DNA from: Plenodomus lindquistii | Taxonomy: Eukaryota > Ascomycota > Dothideomycetes > Pleosporales > Leptosphaeriaceae | Direction of reading: 5' to 3' | NCBI GenBank assembly: GCA_025504975.1 | Contig: JANUWI010000005.1 | Location: forward strand, 434,001-498,000 | Length of the DNA: 64,000 bases | Shown here: positions 45,824-56,685 of the stretch, piece after piece | Layout of the letters: each line of letters begins with the position of its first letter | Position numbering within the stretch: position 1 is the first letter of the stretch | The notes under the pieces: generated by a model | Seen by the model: only the letters and a program-made list of their open reading frames with translations | Database searches by the model: none | Told to the model about the DNA's origin: nothing | Translations under genes and position numbers: made by a program

Positions 45824-46604
45824 ATCCTCATGGCCACGACTTAGTCTTTGTCGTTGTATTGCGCATAGCATGAAGACCCTTTAGGACCATGTCTGAACTT
45901 ACCTTACCCCAAGACTGAAAATGCAACCTTCCAAGTTGGTCTGGGCACTGTCTTATCCGCCCCTCCGTCGTCAAAACAGGCAAGAGCGACCAAGTTTGTC
46001 AGTTTGGATGCACTGAAGGTAAGTCGTTCTGCACAACCATGAGCTGCCCTCGAGGGTGGCAGAAGATGCTCAAGTCTTTCCAGCCAGACGCTGATGTCGA
46101 GGACAGCTACGAAAGAGCTCCCACCCTTCGGAATGCACGCGCGCTTGAAACCTTCTTAGATGCTAGTAAAGGCAACACAGCCTGAGCATGGTAGTAACTG
46201 ATAAAGTCCTGGCAGTGTAATCTTAGCAAAGCAAAGCGTACGCGACCAAATTTTCTCGTCTATTCATGGCACGTGTAAGTGCTCCGCAAGGGTTATAACA
46301 AGTTGTTGTGAGACCCAGCCGTGGCTTCCAAAGTGAGCGACTTCGGCTTCACCACTCACTTTCACTTCCAATCCGCAACTTCCACTCTCAGACGTTGAAC
46401 TTTTTGTCACCCTAGTTTCTCTCTTCCCACGTCTTCTCCGCGCCACATTGCTCAGCAAGCCCTCAACTCTCACACCCCTCCACTTCCTTTCCAAGGTGGC
46501 GATGAAGGTGGGGTCCCGCAGTGGCCGACGCCGTAAGTATATTATCCGAGAACGCGTCTCGGTACCTGTTCATGCTGCCCATCGAACTTTAGACCAGCTC
46601 TAAA
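45824..46604. other. Intergenic with an orphan coding-like segment
   Basis: Between the HAD gene and the next start. The plus-strand frame 45867-46018, followed by a possible 65-bp intron (46019-46083) and 46084-46185, looks coding but has no start codon (see findings). The rest, up to the next gene, shows CT-rich promoter-like sequence. Confidence 0.5.
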
Positions 46605-48830
46605 ATGACAGCAGATCGCCGTGCTCCCGCCCCTGCTTTAAGCACCAAGGGCAGGCAGCCATCACGTGCATCGAGGCAGAACAACGACCTGGACCATTCG
46701 CACATTCGTGTAATTCCCCATCGCAGCGAAGGCGACGGCATCGAAGACGAATATGACGACGGCGTACCAACATTCCGCTCGTCATCCTTGCAATTCGCCT
46801 CCCGAATCAATTCACAGACCCGTGCGCACGACGATTCCACGGTGGAATCACTCTCGCAGGTGAAGACCTTCGCAGATATGGCACGTCGTTATCACCACAT
46901 GGACGATGAGCGCGGCAGTGAAGAGTCTACTTCAAGCCCCGGCCCCCTGGGAGGCATCGTTACACTTCAACCACATCGCAAAAGTTGGCAAACAACCCAC
47001 AGGAATGGCTTGCCCCGTTGCGAGAACACGGGCGACGACGCTAGCGAGTCTTCGCTGGGATATTATACGTCTGAGCATTCTCCCCACGAGGCTATGTATA
47101 CACATGCTGGTAATACGATGGCTTTGAAGCCCTGCTTGCAGTCTCAGATTCAGTCCATGTTGGACAGTACCACAGCTGCTCTTCGTGTCTCCACCATGCC
47201 TTTCCGAGCGATAGACGGCGAGGAGCATCAACACTCACTCTATGAAACACCCAGCCACAGTTACGAGAAGCTGTTCGGAAAGCTCCCAGATCCCATCCGC
47301 CTCCACGAACAAACCGGAAATTTCGATGGTCAGGTTGTCTTCATAGGTCATCCGAATCGCGATGTTTCAGCCCATCAGTGGTCATCGAATTCGTATCAAT
47401 GGGTGAACATTGGAAGGTATGCTCACATCCGGGGCAAAGTGGAGGGTTCACTGGCGTCCGATTGTCTTGGAAGATATGACGCTCCGCAGCATCCTCTCGA
47501 ATTCTTCAAATGTGCTGCTGAGAACCGAGAAAGTCTTGCTGTTGAGAGGGCCAGACGCAATACAACAACAAAGCCCCCCGTGTCAGGGTTCGCATACTCT
47601 GGCGAGCGAGCTGCACCGCTAGAAGTCGACAATGATCCGTCAACACCAGAGTCGTTACAAGATGCAATCATCAGGGAGGATCTGGAGGATCCATTTGTAG
47701 CACGCGCTAGCTCTCAACTCTCAGGCCAAGTCTCTTTTGACCATCCCAAGGTGAGTAAACCAAAGCTCAACGGCTCACTCGACTTTCAATATGAATTTCC
47801 TTTCAAGAGAAGCTCTTCCCCGCAATCAGAGCGTCACAATACAGACCACCGTGGAGCCAACTTGCCAGGTCGCGTGCTTCGACCGCTTCTGCAGGAGGTA
47901 TCATTCGGCGAGAATGCTGCGACCCACACTGAAGCTACAGTAAAGTATTTGCTCCCGCAACAGCAGTCCTCAACATACCCTTCTGTGCATTCCAGCGTGG
48001 CAAAGCGAGTACCCGGACAAGGTTTGGTCGACCCCGGAATGCCAGCTTCATATGCTCGCATGACAACTGAGGGTCGTGCAATCAAATCGAACGTGCCGAA
48101 TACGTATGCCACAGCTCGATCTTTGTTCCCTGCCTCAGGACTTACAGTAGCCAATCCACGCCGAACGACGCTAAACGCGGTCAATCCAGAGCCTTCTCAA
48201 CCGGAGTCATCTTCTGCTTTTACAGAGTCAGAAGCTTCAGGTTCTCAAGCAACCACAATCAACCCCAATACTGTTGCGCTCAGATTTAGCGACCCGGATG
48301 GTATGAGACAGTCACAGGACTATGAAATAGCCAACGGGCTCAGCAAACAAGCGCCGACTGTACAGAACATGAAAGGCCCGTTCTTTACAGATACCAAACC
48401 TACCACCAGTGATCCGACTGCGCAACTGTCAGTGAACATTGGGGAGGAACAGAAGCTTTCCAATTGGTTTCATAATGGATGTCGCTCAGCTCGACAGCAA
48501 GCATATGCTACAAGCCTAATGGCAACAGCTGTGTCTTTCAAAAGAGGCCGACATCTTGGCGCTATCGGTGAGACGATCGATTTGAACCCGTTTGCGGATT
48601 ACGAGAACACACCCGCTTTCGTTCGCCTGTACGAAAACCTCTCGGAGTATGTTGACGAACGTCGCAATAGTAGTGGGGGCTCCTACTTCACACGCGCTTG
48701 GAAGACAGGATCGCAAGATCTTGATAGTACTGGGTACCTCGGCAAGTTGAATCCTGGTTTAATGAATGCAGAAGGCACAGGGACTTATCAGGTAACACGA
48801 TATGCAACGCGCGGTAGGGGTGGCGCATAA
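46605..48830 (+). CDS. Unrecognised 741-residue protein, largely disordered
   Basis: I do not recognise the family. A single long frame opens at ATG 46605. The first 250 residues are polar with acidic and Arg-rich stretches (RSEGDGIEDEYDDGVPTF). A folded-looking patch lies near 225-260 (YEKLFGKLPDPIRLHE, FDGQVVFIGHPNRDVSAHQW), and a second at about 615-690 (KLSNWFHNGCRSARQQAYAT, HLGAIGETIDLNPFADYENT, FVRLYENLSEYVDERR). No membrane helix or signal peptide is seen. An alternative 5' exon exists at 46502-46532 (ATG, strong GTAAGT donor) that can splice to 46612 in frame and replace the first three residues (Met-Thr-Ala) by eleven others. A nuclear or cytoplasmic regulator specific to filamentous fungi is likely, but that is a guess. 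Confidence 0.75.
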   Translation: MTADRRAPAPALSTKGRQPSRASRQNNDLDHSHIRVIPHRSEGDGIEDEYDDGVPTFRSSSLQFASRINSQTRAHDDSTVESLSQVKTFADMARRYHHMDDERGSEESTSSPGPLGGIVTLQPHRKSWQTTHRNGLPRCENTGDDASESSLGYYTSEHSPHEAMYTHAGNTMALKPCLQSQIQSMLDSTTAALRVSTMPFRAIDGEEHQHSLYETPSHSYEKLFGKLPDPIRLHEQTGNFDGQVVFIGHPNRDVSAHQWSSNSYQWVNIGRYAHIRGKVEGSLASDCLGRYDAPQHPLEFFKCAAENRESLAVERARRNTTTKPPVSGFAYSGERAAPLEVDNDPSTPESLQDAIIREDLEDPFVARASSQLSGQVSFDHPKVSKPKLNGSLDFQYEFPFKRSSSPQSERHNTDHRGANLPGRVLRPLLQEVSFGENAATHTEATVKYLLPQQQSSTYPSVHSSVAKRVPGQGLVDPGMPASYARMTTEGRAIKSNVPNTYATARSLFPASGLTVANPRRTTLNAVNPEPSQPESSSAFTESEASGSQATTINPNTVALRFSDPDGMRQSQDYEIANGLSKQAPTVQNMKGPFFTDTKPTTSDPTAQLSVNIGEEQKLSNWFHNGCRSARQQAYATSLMATAVSFKRGRHLGAIGETIDLNPFADYENTPAFVRLYENLSEYVDERRNSSGGSYFTRAWKTGSQDLDSTGYLGKLNPGLMNAEGTGTYQVTRYATRGRGGA

Positions 48831-49225
48831 GATTCCATCCATCAATTCTGTATCGAAGGCTGTGTGCGAACGACGGCAAAGACCAAACCAGACGTCGTTC
48901 CGCCATGAGGTGGACTTATCCACCCATACTTATTAAGACTGATCCTCAGTTTCGTAACAAGCTGCGATATTTGCGGTCGACTAGTAGCTTTATGTCCACA
49001 ATAATAATAAAAAAAGCTCATAATCGTTGCTTGTGTTCATAAGTGCACATTTGACCTCTGCAGCAATGGGTTTTCACTGGGACGTGGAGTCGCTCGGGCT
49101 TATCGGCGTTAGCCTATATCAGAGCCAGTGGCGTCATACACCGCAAGCGATTGCAGCGCCTTTACCAACCTCGACTCTTACCCAAACAGGCATGTTCTAT
49201 AGTGGATGCGCGACTACTTTTCAAC
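48831..49225. other. Intergenic upstream of the F-box gene
   Basis: AT-richer stretch with an ATAATAATAAAAAA run near 49001-49016. No gene is supported. Confidence 0.5.
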
Positions 49226-50670
49226 ATGCCATTCGATAATTATCTACCTGATGAGATATTACTTGAGGTTGTAGCACATTTTGAAGGCTGGAAAATTCGC
49301 GAGAGACAGGCGACGCTTGCGAGGTTCTGTGCTGTGAACAGGTAATGTGACTTTCTCATCTGTACAAGATATGCATGCTAATAACAACAGGCAGTGGTAT
49401 GATGTACGTACATCCAAACGAACATAGTCTTCATCTGAAACCATAGGCTGACCTGAATCTCTTCCTGATCATCTAGGTTGCCATCCGACCTCTCTATCAA
49501 TCGCCCTACCTCTCCGGCCGCGCATACGAACTCTTCGTGCGAACAATCTGTCCTTCAGTCCTAGCACATATAAAGGTAATTCCCTCTCACCCTATACCCC
49601 AAACATGCCTCCCATAATCAGACTAACCTCTCCACCCCAAGCCAACATCCCTCTCCTCTCTCGTCCAAACCCTCGATCTCTCCACCATCGTACACCAAGG
49701 CACAAAATCCACCACAGCCCGCCTTCTAAACCGCACCAAAGCCTCTCTAACAACCTTCATCGCCCCACAAGCCTCCTTTGCCATAAACTGCTGGGCGTCC
49801 TTATCAAAATGCACACACCTCCGCGTTCTAGACCTCTCCCTCGTAAGCGAGCAAATCAACTTCCAGTCCCTCAACCAAACCATCCGGCAACTCGTTCACC
49901 TGCGAGAACTCTGTTTACCACGCTGTAGTTCAAACTACCAAGAGGGTAGCGGATCGCTTAACGTACGATGGCCACCACACCTCGAACGCCTAGCGCTAAG
50001 CGGAAGTGTAAGCGGCAAGTTTCTCTGGGATATTCTCCGCCAGCCTGAAGCTTTCCCGCCATCGTTCTACTCATTATCCGTACTCCATTGTCCTGGTCTA
50101 GATCACCAGAGTATCCGCCTACTCCTCGGCAATCTCGCGGCCAGCCTCACAACGCTTGAATTGCGCGATCTCCCCGCCATCAAACAGGGCCGGTTCAACG
50201 GCGTCCTAGACTGGTGTCCACGACTGGAAAATCTAACAATAGCACTTGATTACATTGACACGCGGTTCGGACACGTGCCCCCTTCCTTCAGCGCAGCAGC
50301 GAACTGGCACCAGGCGAAACCGCTGCAATCTCTCACGCTGGTTACGTCGGGGAAACACGGGGACCCGGATCGCAGTTTTACGGCAGATGACTTGTATACG
50401 CTGATTGAAGAGCGGTTTTTGGGTCGTCTGCGCTGGCTGGGTATTGCGAGGAGTACGGAGTGGGAACAAGAGAGTGAGGGGGCCGAGGTCGCGGCGCTGG
50501 AGCATTTGTTGTGTGAGGAGTTGGATAGGGAGAATTGGGAGAACAGGAGGTGGCATTATGAGGGGGTGGGGGGTAGTGTGCCCGAGGGAATGGGGTATGA
50601 GCGGTGGAGGGAGGAGACGAGCACAGGGAGGAGGATGAGGCCGTATTTGAGGATTTTGGGGAAGAGGTAG
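49226..50670 (+). CDS. F-box protein with leucine-rich repeats
   Basis: Likely substrate receptor of an SCF ubiquitin ligase; the target is unknown. Four exons (49226-49341, 49391-49403, 49477-49575, 49642-50670) give 418 residues. The F-box is N-terminal (YLPDEILLEVVAHF, then LARFCAVNRQWYDVAIRPLY). Exon 2 has only 13 nt and encodes the QWYD part, so the F-box is spread over three exons. The rest carries LRR-like periodicity (CTHLRVLDLSLVSEQINFQS, LRELCLPRC, HLERLALSGSVSG, LTTLELRDLPAI, RLENLTIALDYI). The C-terminus is Trp/Arg/Glu-rich. About 520 coding bases of exon 4 contain no ATG, GTG or TTG in frame, which is why simple ORF calls miss them. Confidence 0.85.
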
Positions 50671-50918
50671 AGATGGGATTGTTGGCATCTATAGCTTTTT
50701 CTTGGAACTGGCGGTTGGATATACTCGAGTTGAACCAAGAGTCGCAGGGGTTTTGAAGATTGCGCGTAAGAATTGTTCATATTTTTGCAAGAACATCGTC
50801 CGTCTATCCATGCTACCGAAGAAGGACGCTGTACACCAATGAACGGCACAGCTTCCTCCCCAAGTAAATCTCTAAAGTAATTCATCATTGATCATTACAT
50901 CCAAGCCCAGCCCCCATT

Positions 50919-52785
50919 TTATGCGCTTCCGTTCGCCTTGTTACCCTGAACGGCACCACGGACACCTCCCTTTCCGCCAACCTCGCGGATAATGGCGTTT
51001 ATGCTGAGATCTGCGGCAATGTTGATTTGCACCTCGACCTTTCCGCCCTTCTTGACGCCACGGATAGCAGCCTCGGCAAGAGTCTGTCCAACCTTCCATG
51101 TCTTTTCCCGAATCTCCTCCTCCTCATCGCTTTCGTCGTCGCTGTCATCGTCGCTGTCATCCTCGTCCTTCTCAGCCTTGGGTTTTGGCTCAGGCTTGGT
51201 GACCTTGATGTGTCGCGAACCTTCAACAATTTTGATCAAGACATCGCCTCCCTCCCTGGGTGTGTTGATTGTGGCAGTCCGCCTGACGGGCAGCGAAGTC
51301 TCGGCCTCGACAACGGCGTGGAAGACACCGTGGGAGTCATCGCCGGATATGCAGAGCACACCGACGGCAGTGGAAAGGTGTGGGGTCACGGTGACCATGG
51401 GGTGTGTGCTCTGCTCGATATCCTCAAGTTCAAACTCCTGGATCAAGCTGGCCTGGATCGCAGCACCGCGGACGGGCAACTCCGAGGGGTTGATGGCAGT
51501 GGGCGATGTCGAGGGTGCGAGGACAGTGGTGCTGTCTGGGAAGGCGGAGCGGACAGCAGACGCGACCTTGGGGGTGTGCGAGTTTCCACCAGCGAGGATG
51601 ATCTCGGAGATGTCGAGAGGGTCGAGTTCCGCCTTCTCCACAGCGTGTGTAACCAGGCGAGTGAAGGCTGCGAAGAGCTTGTTGCCGAGCAAGTCGTATC
51701 GCGTGCGGTTGATGGTAGCTGTGAAGTCGATACCGCCGATCAAGCTCTCCACGGAGAAGTTAGCGGTGGATCCAATAGAGAGGGCCTTCTTGACAGCCTC
51801 GCTTTCCAGCTTCAACTTGGCAAGGGCGCGCTCGTCCTCTCGGGGGTCTCCAGCAGACTTGTGCTTCTTGATGAACTCCTTGGCGAAGTGGTCCATAATG
51901 ACCTGGTCGAGTTTGGAGCCGCTGACTTCGTAGTCGTGGAGAGTAGCGAGGATGGTGTAGATGCCGCCACGGGATGCGACAACGGCAACGTCGGAGCGGG
52001 TGCCACCAAGGTCGGCGACGACAATGATCTTGTCAGTGAGCTTCGCGCCAGGGCGGGCATCGTATGCGAGGACAGCGGCCGTGGGCTCGCTAATGAACTG
52101 CAGGACTTCGATGCCAGCATCCTTGGACGCCTTCTTCAATGCCTCCTTTTGTGCGTCCGAGAAGTTTGTGGGGACTGTGATGACGGCGGCGTTGACGTCC
52201 TTTCCGAGGTAGGCAGAGGCAGAGCTGCGCAGTCTCTTGAGGTGCCGTGTGGTGATCTCGCCAACGGAGACGGTGTTGGTCTCCTCGGACTCGGTGTCGC
52301 GAATAGCGAAGGCGACCTCGCTGCCGTTCTCTACGGGGTGGGCCGACTGGTGGCACGGCGAGGGGTCTATTGACTTGAAGCTGCGCCGAGTCAGTTTGGG
52401 AGCGCACATGTGAAAGGACATAATTACTCCTGGCCCAAGAAGTCGCGGAAGTAGGCCGCCGTGTTCTTTGCGTTGCGGACAATTTGCGTCTTGGCCTGTC
52501 CTCCGTGGAGTTCTTCGCCCTCGACATAGGACAGTGTGGAAGGGATCTGGCGGTCTGGGGGGTGTTAGCATGGAGAAGCAGCCCTGTTGGCGGGGGTTGG
52601 TGCGTACCTCCGTCTTCGTTGGCAATGACCTCTGCTTTGCCGTCCTGGATGGCATTAGTACCGATACATTCTCATGCAGTGCCAGTGCAAGGACATACAC
52701 CAGTCGTGTAGGCAATGGAACTGTACGAGTTGCCAAACGAGATTCCGATTGCGACCCGTTGCGCGGGGTCTGCCTGTTCACTCAT
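50919..52785 (-). CDS. SSZ1: Ribosome-associated Hsp70-like protein Ssz1
   Basis: Atypical Hsp70 that pairs with zuotin in the ribosome-associated complex and helps nascent chains fold. Four exons (52785-52699, 52644-52608, 52554-52428, 52380-50919) give 570 residues. The nucleotide-binding domain starts VAIGISFGNSYSSIAYTTGD and includes VITVPTNFSDAQKEALKKA, FISEPTAAVLAYDA, IIVVADLGGTRSDVAVVA and EIILAGGNSHTPKVASAV. GGTRSDV in place of the canonical phosphate-loop GGGTFDV fits Ssz1, which does not hydrolyse ATP well. The peptide-binding part is short and carries an acidic insert (DEDDSDDDSDDESDEEEE). Exon 2 is 37 nt. It is head to head with RRP40, 289 bp between starts. Confidence 0.94.
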
Positions 52786-53074
52786 CGTATTGGGGGGAGA
52801 CTGTGTTGAACTCGTTCGCGGGTGTAATTGCGTAGACCGATATGGAAGAAGTACAACGAGGGATTCCCGTACTGAAAAGTCCAAACTTCGACTGTGTTGT
52901 TGCAGACGTCCAGGTTTCGTTGCCCAAAAAGCTAAGAAAATTAAAAGTCCGCGCGAAAACCCTCGAAACGGAACCGCGCTAGTGAGACCCCGATGCATTC
53001 CATGGATGAGCTCATCTTCGAGACAACTTTCGGCACAAGATTACAGCGTTTCTCAATCCCTCACACACACAGCC

Positions 53075-53867
53075 ATGGCGACAGTAGTACTACCAGGCGA
53101 CATAATCCCCAAAAGCCTCCTGCCTTCTGGCACAGGCAAAAAGAAGACATTGACCCTCGGCCCCGGCCTCCAACACATCCCCCCCAACACAGTCGCAACC
53201 ACCATCGCCGGCGCATTAACAACAGACAACAAGAAGAATGCCGCCGCCGTCGAAGCAAACACCGGTCGCGTAAGCCGTCCCACCCCCCCGGCGCATTACT
53301 ACCACACCATTGCATTGCAACTACTAACATCGACTCTACATGCAGTACACACCCTACACGGGCGACCTAGTAATCGCAACCGTCGCCTCCTCCGCCGCCG
53401 AAAACTTCAACTGCACACTCAGCCCCCACACCCCCTTCGCCACCCTCCCACACCTCGCCTTCGAAGGCGCAACTAAGAAGACGCGCCCACAGCTTCCCCC
53501 CTCCTCCCTCGTGTACTGCCGCGTCGCGAGCGCAGGCAAAGACCTCCCTCCAGAACTTACTTGTGTTGATCCATCGACGGGCAAAGGCGAAGGCCTGGGT
53601 CTGTTGAAGGGCGGCATGTTGTTCAAGATTAGTCTGGGCATGGCGAGACGCATGTTGTCGGCGAAGAGCGGGCTGCCGTTGCTAGAGGCGATGGGCGCAA
53701 AGGTTGGGTTTGAGGTCACGGTAGGGAGGAACGGGCTTGTGCATGTTGAGGGGGGGAATGTGAGGACGACGTTGGCGGTTGGCAGGGCGATACAAGAAGT
53801 TGATGAGAAGGGGTTGGGGGAGGAGGGTCAGAGGAAGGTTGCTGCGAGTGCGTTGAAGGGCATTTGA
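53075..53867 (+). CDS. RRP40: RNA exosome cap subunit Rrp40
   Basis: S1/KH cap protein of the 3'-5' RNA exosome in nucleus and cytoplasm. Two exons (53075-53269, 53346-53867) give 238 residues, the usual size. The N-terminal domain has VVLPGDIIP and LTLGPGL. The S1-like part begins YTPYTGDLVIATVASSAAEN, directly after the 76-bp intron, and shows LSPHTPFATLPHLAFEGATK, and VYCRVASAGKDLPPELTCVD. The KH part holds FKISLGMARRML and the Rrp40-type GRNGLVHVEGGN. The start ATG has a CCATGG context. No anomalies. Confidence 0.94.
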
Positions 53868-54417
53868 ACAGTGCTGGGACAGAAGAGTTGCAACCAAGTA
53901 TATGTTCTGGGCATTGGGCATAGCAAGGTCCTGATGGATACGACGTGGGGACTCAAGGGGGGGAGTTCCGCGGCCCACGGGATCAAGCGTAAGATACGTG
54001 AAGAAATCCATCGTGTCGCGCGTACACCAGCGCAGGATTCAGGCGATACACTCGGGAACGCCACCGATTCGTCGTTGGACATCACGACTGTGACTAATGC
54101 CATAGTCCAAGGCGTACAGAGGAGATGTAAAGTAGAGCATGTCATGTCTTACAGCCTGCCTGAGGCAGCAGACTTGTGAGTCCGCAGTCATGCCAGGCAA
54201 TCAACAAGGACTGTCCGGCAATAAGCCGACCAGAATCGAGGTACTTAGCTGTGCTTAATCTGAGATATCAATTTAGACATTTCGCAAAGCAAATTTGAAC
54301 TTTTTAGACCGTGTGTTACGCTCTTGAAATGTTCTTTCTTTTGTACCTGCGCAACGACCGAGTCCCCACATTGACTTTGTTTTCTCCATGACATCTCTCC
54401 TACAAACATGTACTCCT
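53868..54417. other. Convergent 3' intergenic region, RRP40 / AspRS
   Basis: A 102-codon frame (53871-54179) opens at GTG only and has no signature. No other feature is seen. Confidence 0.55.
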
Positions 54418-56254
54418 CTACGGGGCAACCCTCGAAGGATCCCTAGGGAACAAACTACACATTCTAATATTCGGTAGTCCCAACCAAAACTGCACGATCC
54501 GCTCCAAACCAAACCCACCTCCACCATGCGGCGGACATCCATACTTGAAGCAGTCCACGTAGTCCTTTGTACCCGCACCGTTCGGGTCAATCGGCGGGTC
54601 GTGCTTGCGCATCATCTCAGCGAGCAAGTTGGAGTCATGGATACGCTGGGCGCCCGAGAGAATTTCCTGGCCACGCATAAACATGTCGTATGAGTTTGAA
54701 AGGGCGGGGTCGGCGGGCGAAGGCATGGTGTAGGCGGGACGGATGGCGAGGGGGAATTGGTCGAGCGTGTAGAAGTCCGAGTTGTATTTTTCGAGGACGA
54801 GTTTGCCGAGTTTCTTTTCTTGGGGCGTGCTTTGCAAGATGTTAGTTGAAGGGGTCTGAAGGAAAAGAAAGATGGGTGTACGTACGTCAAGTCGTCGTAG
54901 TCGCCGAGCTCTTCGCCAGCATCGCGTAGCATCTTGATACCCTCTTGGAAGGGGATACGCGGGACCTTGCCAGACTCTGGCAGCTTGAAGTCCTCAATGT
55001 GGTAGACGCTTCGAACCAAGTCGGTCTCCTTGCGGTACCGGGCGTTCAACTCGCCGAAGATGAACAGCATGAGGTCCTCGAGCACACCCATGACTTCATG
55101 GTAGTTCTCCTGGAACTCCATCTCCAGATCGAGACCGGTAAACTCGGTCAAGTGACGTGCAGTGTTGGAGTTTTCGGCGCGGAAGACAGGCCCAATCTCC
55201 ATGACCTTTTGGAAGCGGGATGCGATCAACATCTGCTTGTAAAACTGAGGCGATTGGGCGAGATAGGCAGGGCGGTCAAAGTACTTGAGCTCGAAGACAT
55301 TGGCGCCACCTTCAGACGCGGCACCAAGAATCTCTGTAAAGACCTCATGTCAGCATGGCGTGTTCGACGTATTGTCAAGGAAGAGTCTTACTAGGAGTAT
55401 GAACCAAAACGAATCCCTTCTTTGACAAGAACTCTTGGAAGAGTGCACAAACACCGCTCTTAATCACAAAGATGGACTGATTGATCTTCGCCCTAAGGTC
55501 GATTGTCCGGTTGTTGAGCCTTGTGTTCAGACTGACGAGTGGACGCTCCTCACCCTCCTGTGGCTTGTCTGCATCCTCGACCACTGCGTCGCTCGGGAGC
55601 GGGCGCTCGGCATCCTCGACTTGCAGCGGTAGAGGAACTTCGGCCTTGCTCTCAATGAACAGCTTTTGTATGTGAATCTCAAAGTCCTTTATGGTAGCGC
55701 TCTTAATGGGCTCCTTCACGCGCTTGACCAAGCCAGTCACTACCAGCGTGCTCTCAGTGCTGACGTTACCGCAGAACTTGACCATCTGCTTGCTCAGCTT
55801 GTCACTGGCAGCAACAACCGCCTGCACAGTATTGAGGTTTTGGCGCAGATTGAGGAACGCAAGTTTGGCAGACTGAACACGAGCATTCTCCACCCAGCAC
55901 CTGAAAGTGACCTCCTTGTCCTCGTTGCTGGCAGCATCGGCGAGGTCGATACGCGCAATGTCGGTAGGCTTGAAGTCCTTCGATCCGCAGAGGGGCAATT
56001 CACCGTATGCGCCGACTGAGACGTCGGCAGCATCATCGGCAGCCTTTTTAGCACGTTCGGCGAGCTCGCGGGCCTGAGCAGCAGCCTTCTTTTCTGCCTG
56101 GAAGCAATGTCAGTAATACAGTACAATCATAGCAATAGGGAGGTGTTGCCTTTTCTTTCTCCTTCTGGGCCTTCTTGAGCGCGTTCTTGGATGGCGGCTC
56201 CTGCTGAGGGGCGTCGCCAGAGCCGGACGCGGCTGGTGGTGGTGCGTCACTCAT
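54418..56254 (-). CDS. DPS1: Aspartyl-tRNA synthetase, cytosolic
   Basis: Class IIb synthetase charging tRNA-Asp in the cytosol. Four exons (56254-56150, 56097-55392, 55333-54886, 54829-54418) give 556 residues, as for yeast Dps1. A Lys/Ala-rich N-terminal helix (SKNALKKAQKEKEKAEKKAA) is the usual tRNA-binding extension. The OB-fold domain has VTFRCWVENARVQSAKLAFL and GNVSTESTLVVTGLVKRV. Class II motifs: motif 2 in VFRAENSNTARHLTEFTGLD, motif 3 in GGGGFGLERIVQFWLGLPNI. Intron 1 (56098-56149) has a GC donor (AAG/GCAACA) and a normal AG acceptor; no GT alternative keeps the frame, and without splicing the protein ends after about 15 more codons. Confidence 0.95.
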
Positions 56255-56685
56255 TTTGGATGTGGTATCAAGACGATCGCTGGGCCAGTCGCGTGAGATG
56301 TTCGATCCTGTGTGGTGAGCGCGCCGACTACAATTCTTAGTGGGGCATGCGAATGAATCACAACCAACCCCGCCAACCCCGCGGCGTCATCGTTTGGTGC
56401 AACAATAAATCATGCAGGATCAGAGACACATGCATACTTTGCAGCAAAAAATTGATATGGGTATAGCGGAAAACTGTGATAGCTATCTAGCCAGCTGACG
56501 CCTCCTGCGGTCATCGACCGAAACGCCGTTTCCACTTAGAAATGCAGCCCGCTATGCAATTATGACCAAACATTACCATCCCCTAGCCGCCCCTGTGAAC
56601 GCCCCTTGTACTCGATACAATTGTTTTGATACTTTTCGTTGTCGTGGCGTCTCGAAGGAAAAGTCCCATGCACTCAAAGATGCGA
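56255..56685. other. Intergenic: AspRS promoter and KOG1 3' end
   Basis: About 430 bp between two minus-strand genes. A Gcn4-like but imperfect TGAATCA lies near 56353. No gene is seen. Confidence 0.5.

Noticed and set aside
53871..54179. 102-codon frame after RRP40
   Set aside because: Opens at GTG four bases past the RRP40 stop codon, no signature, lies in a convergent 3' region.
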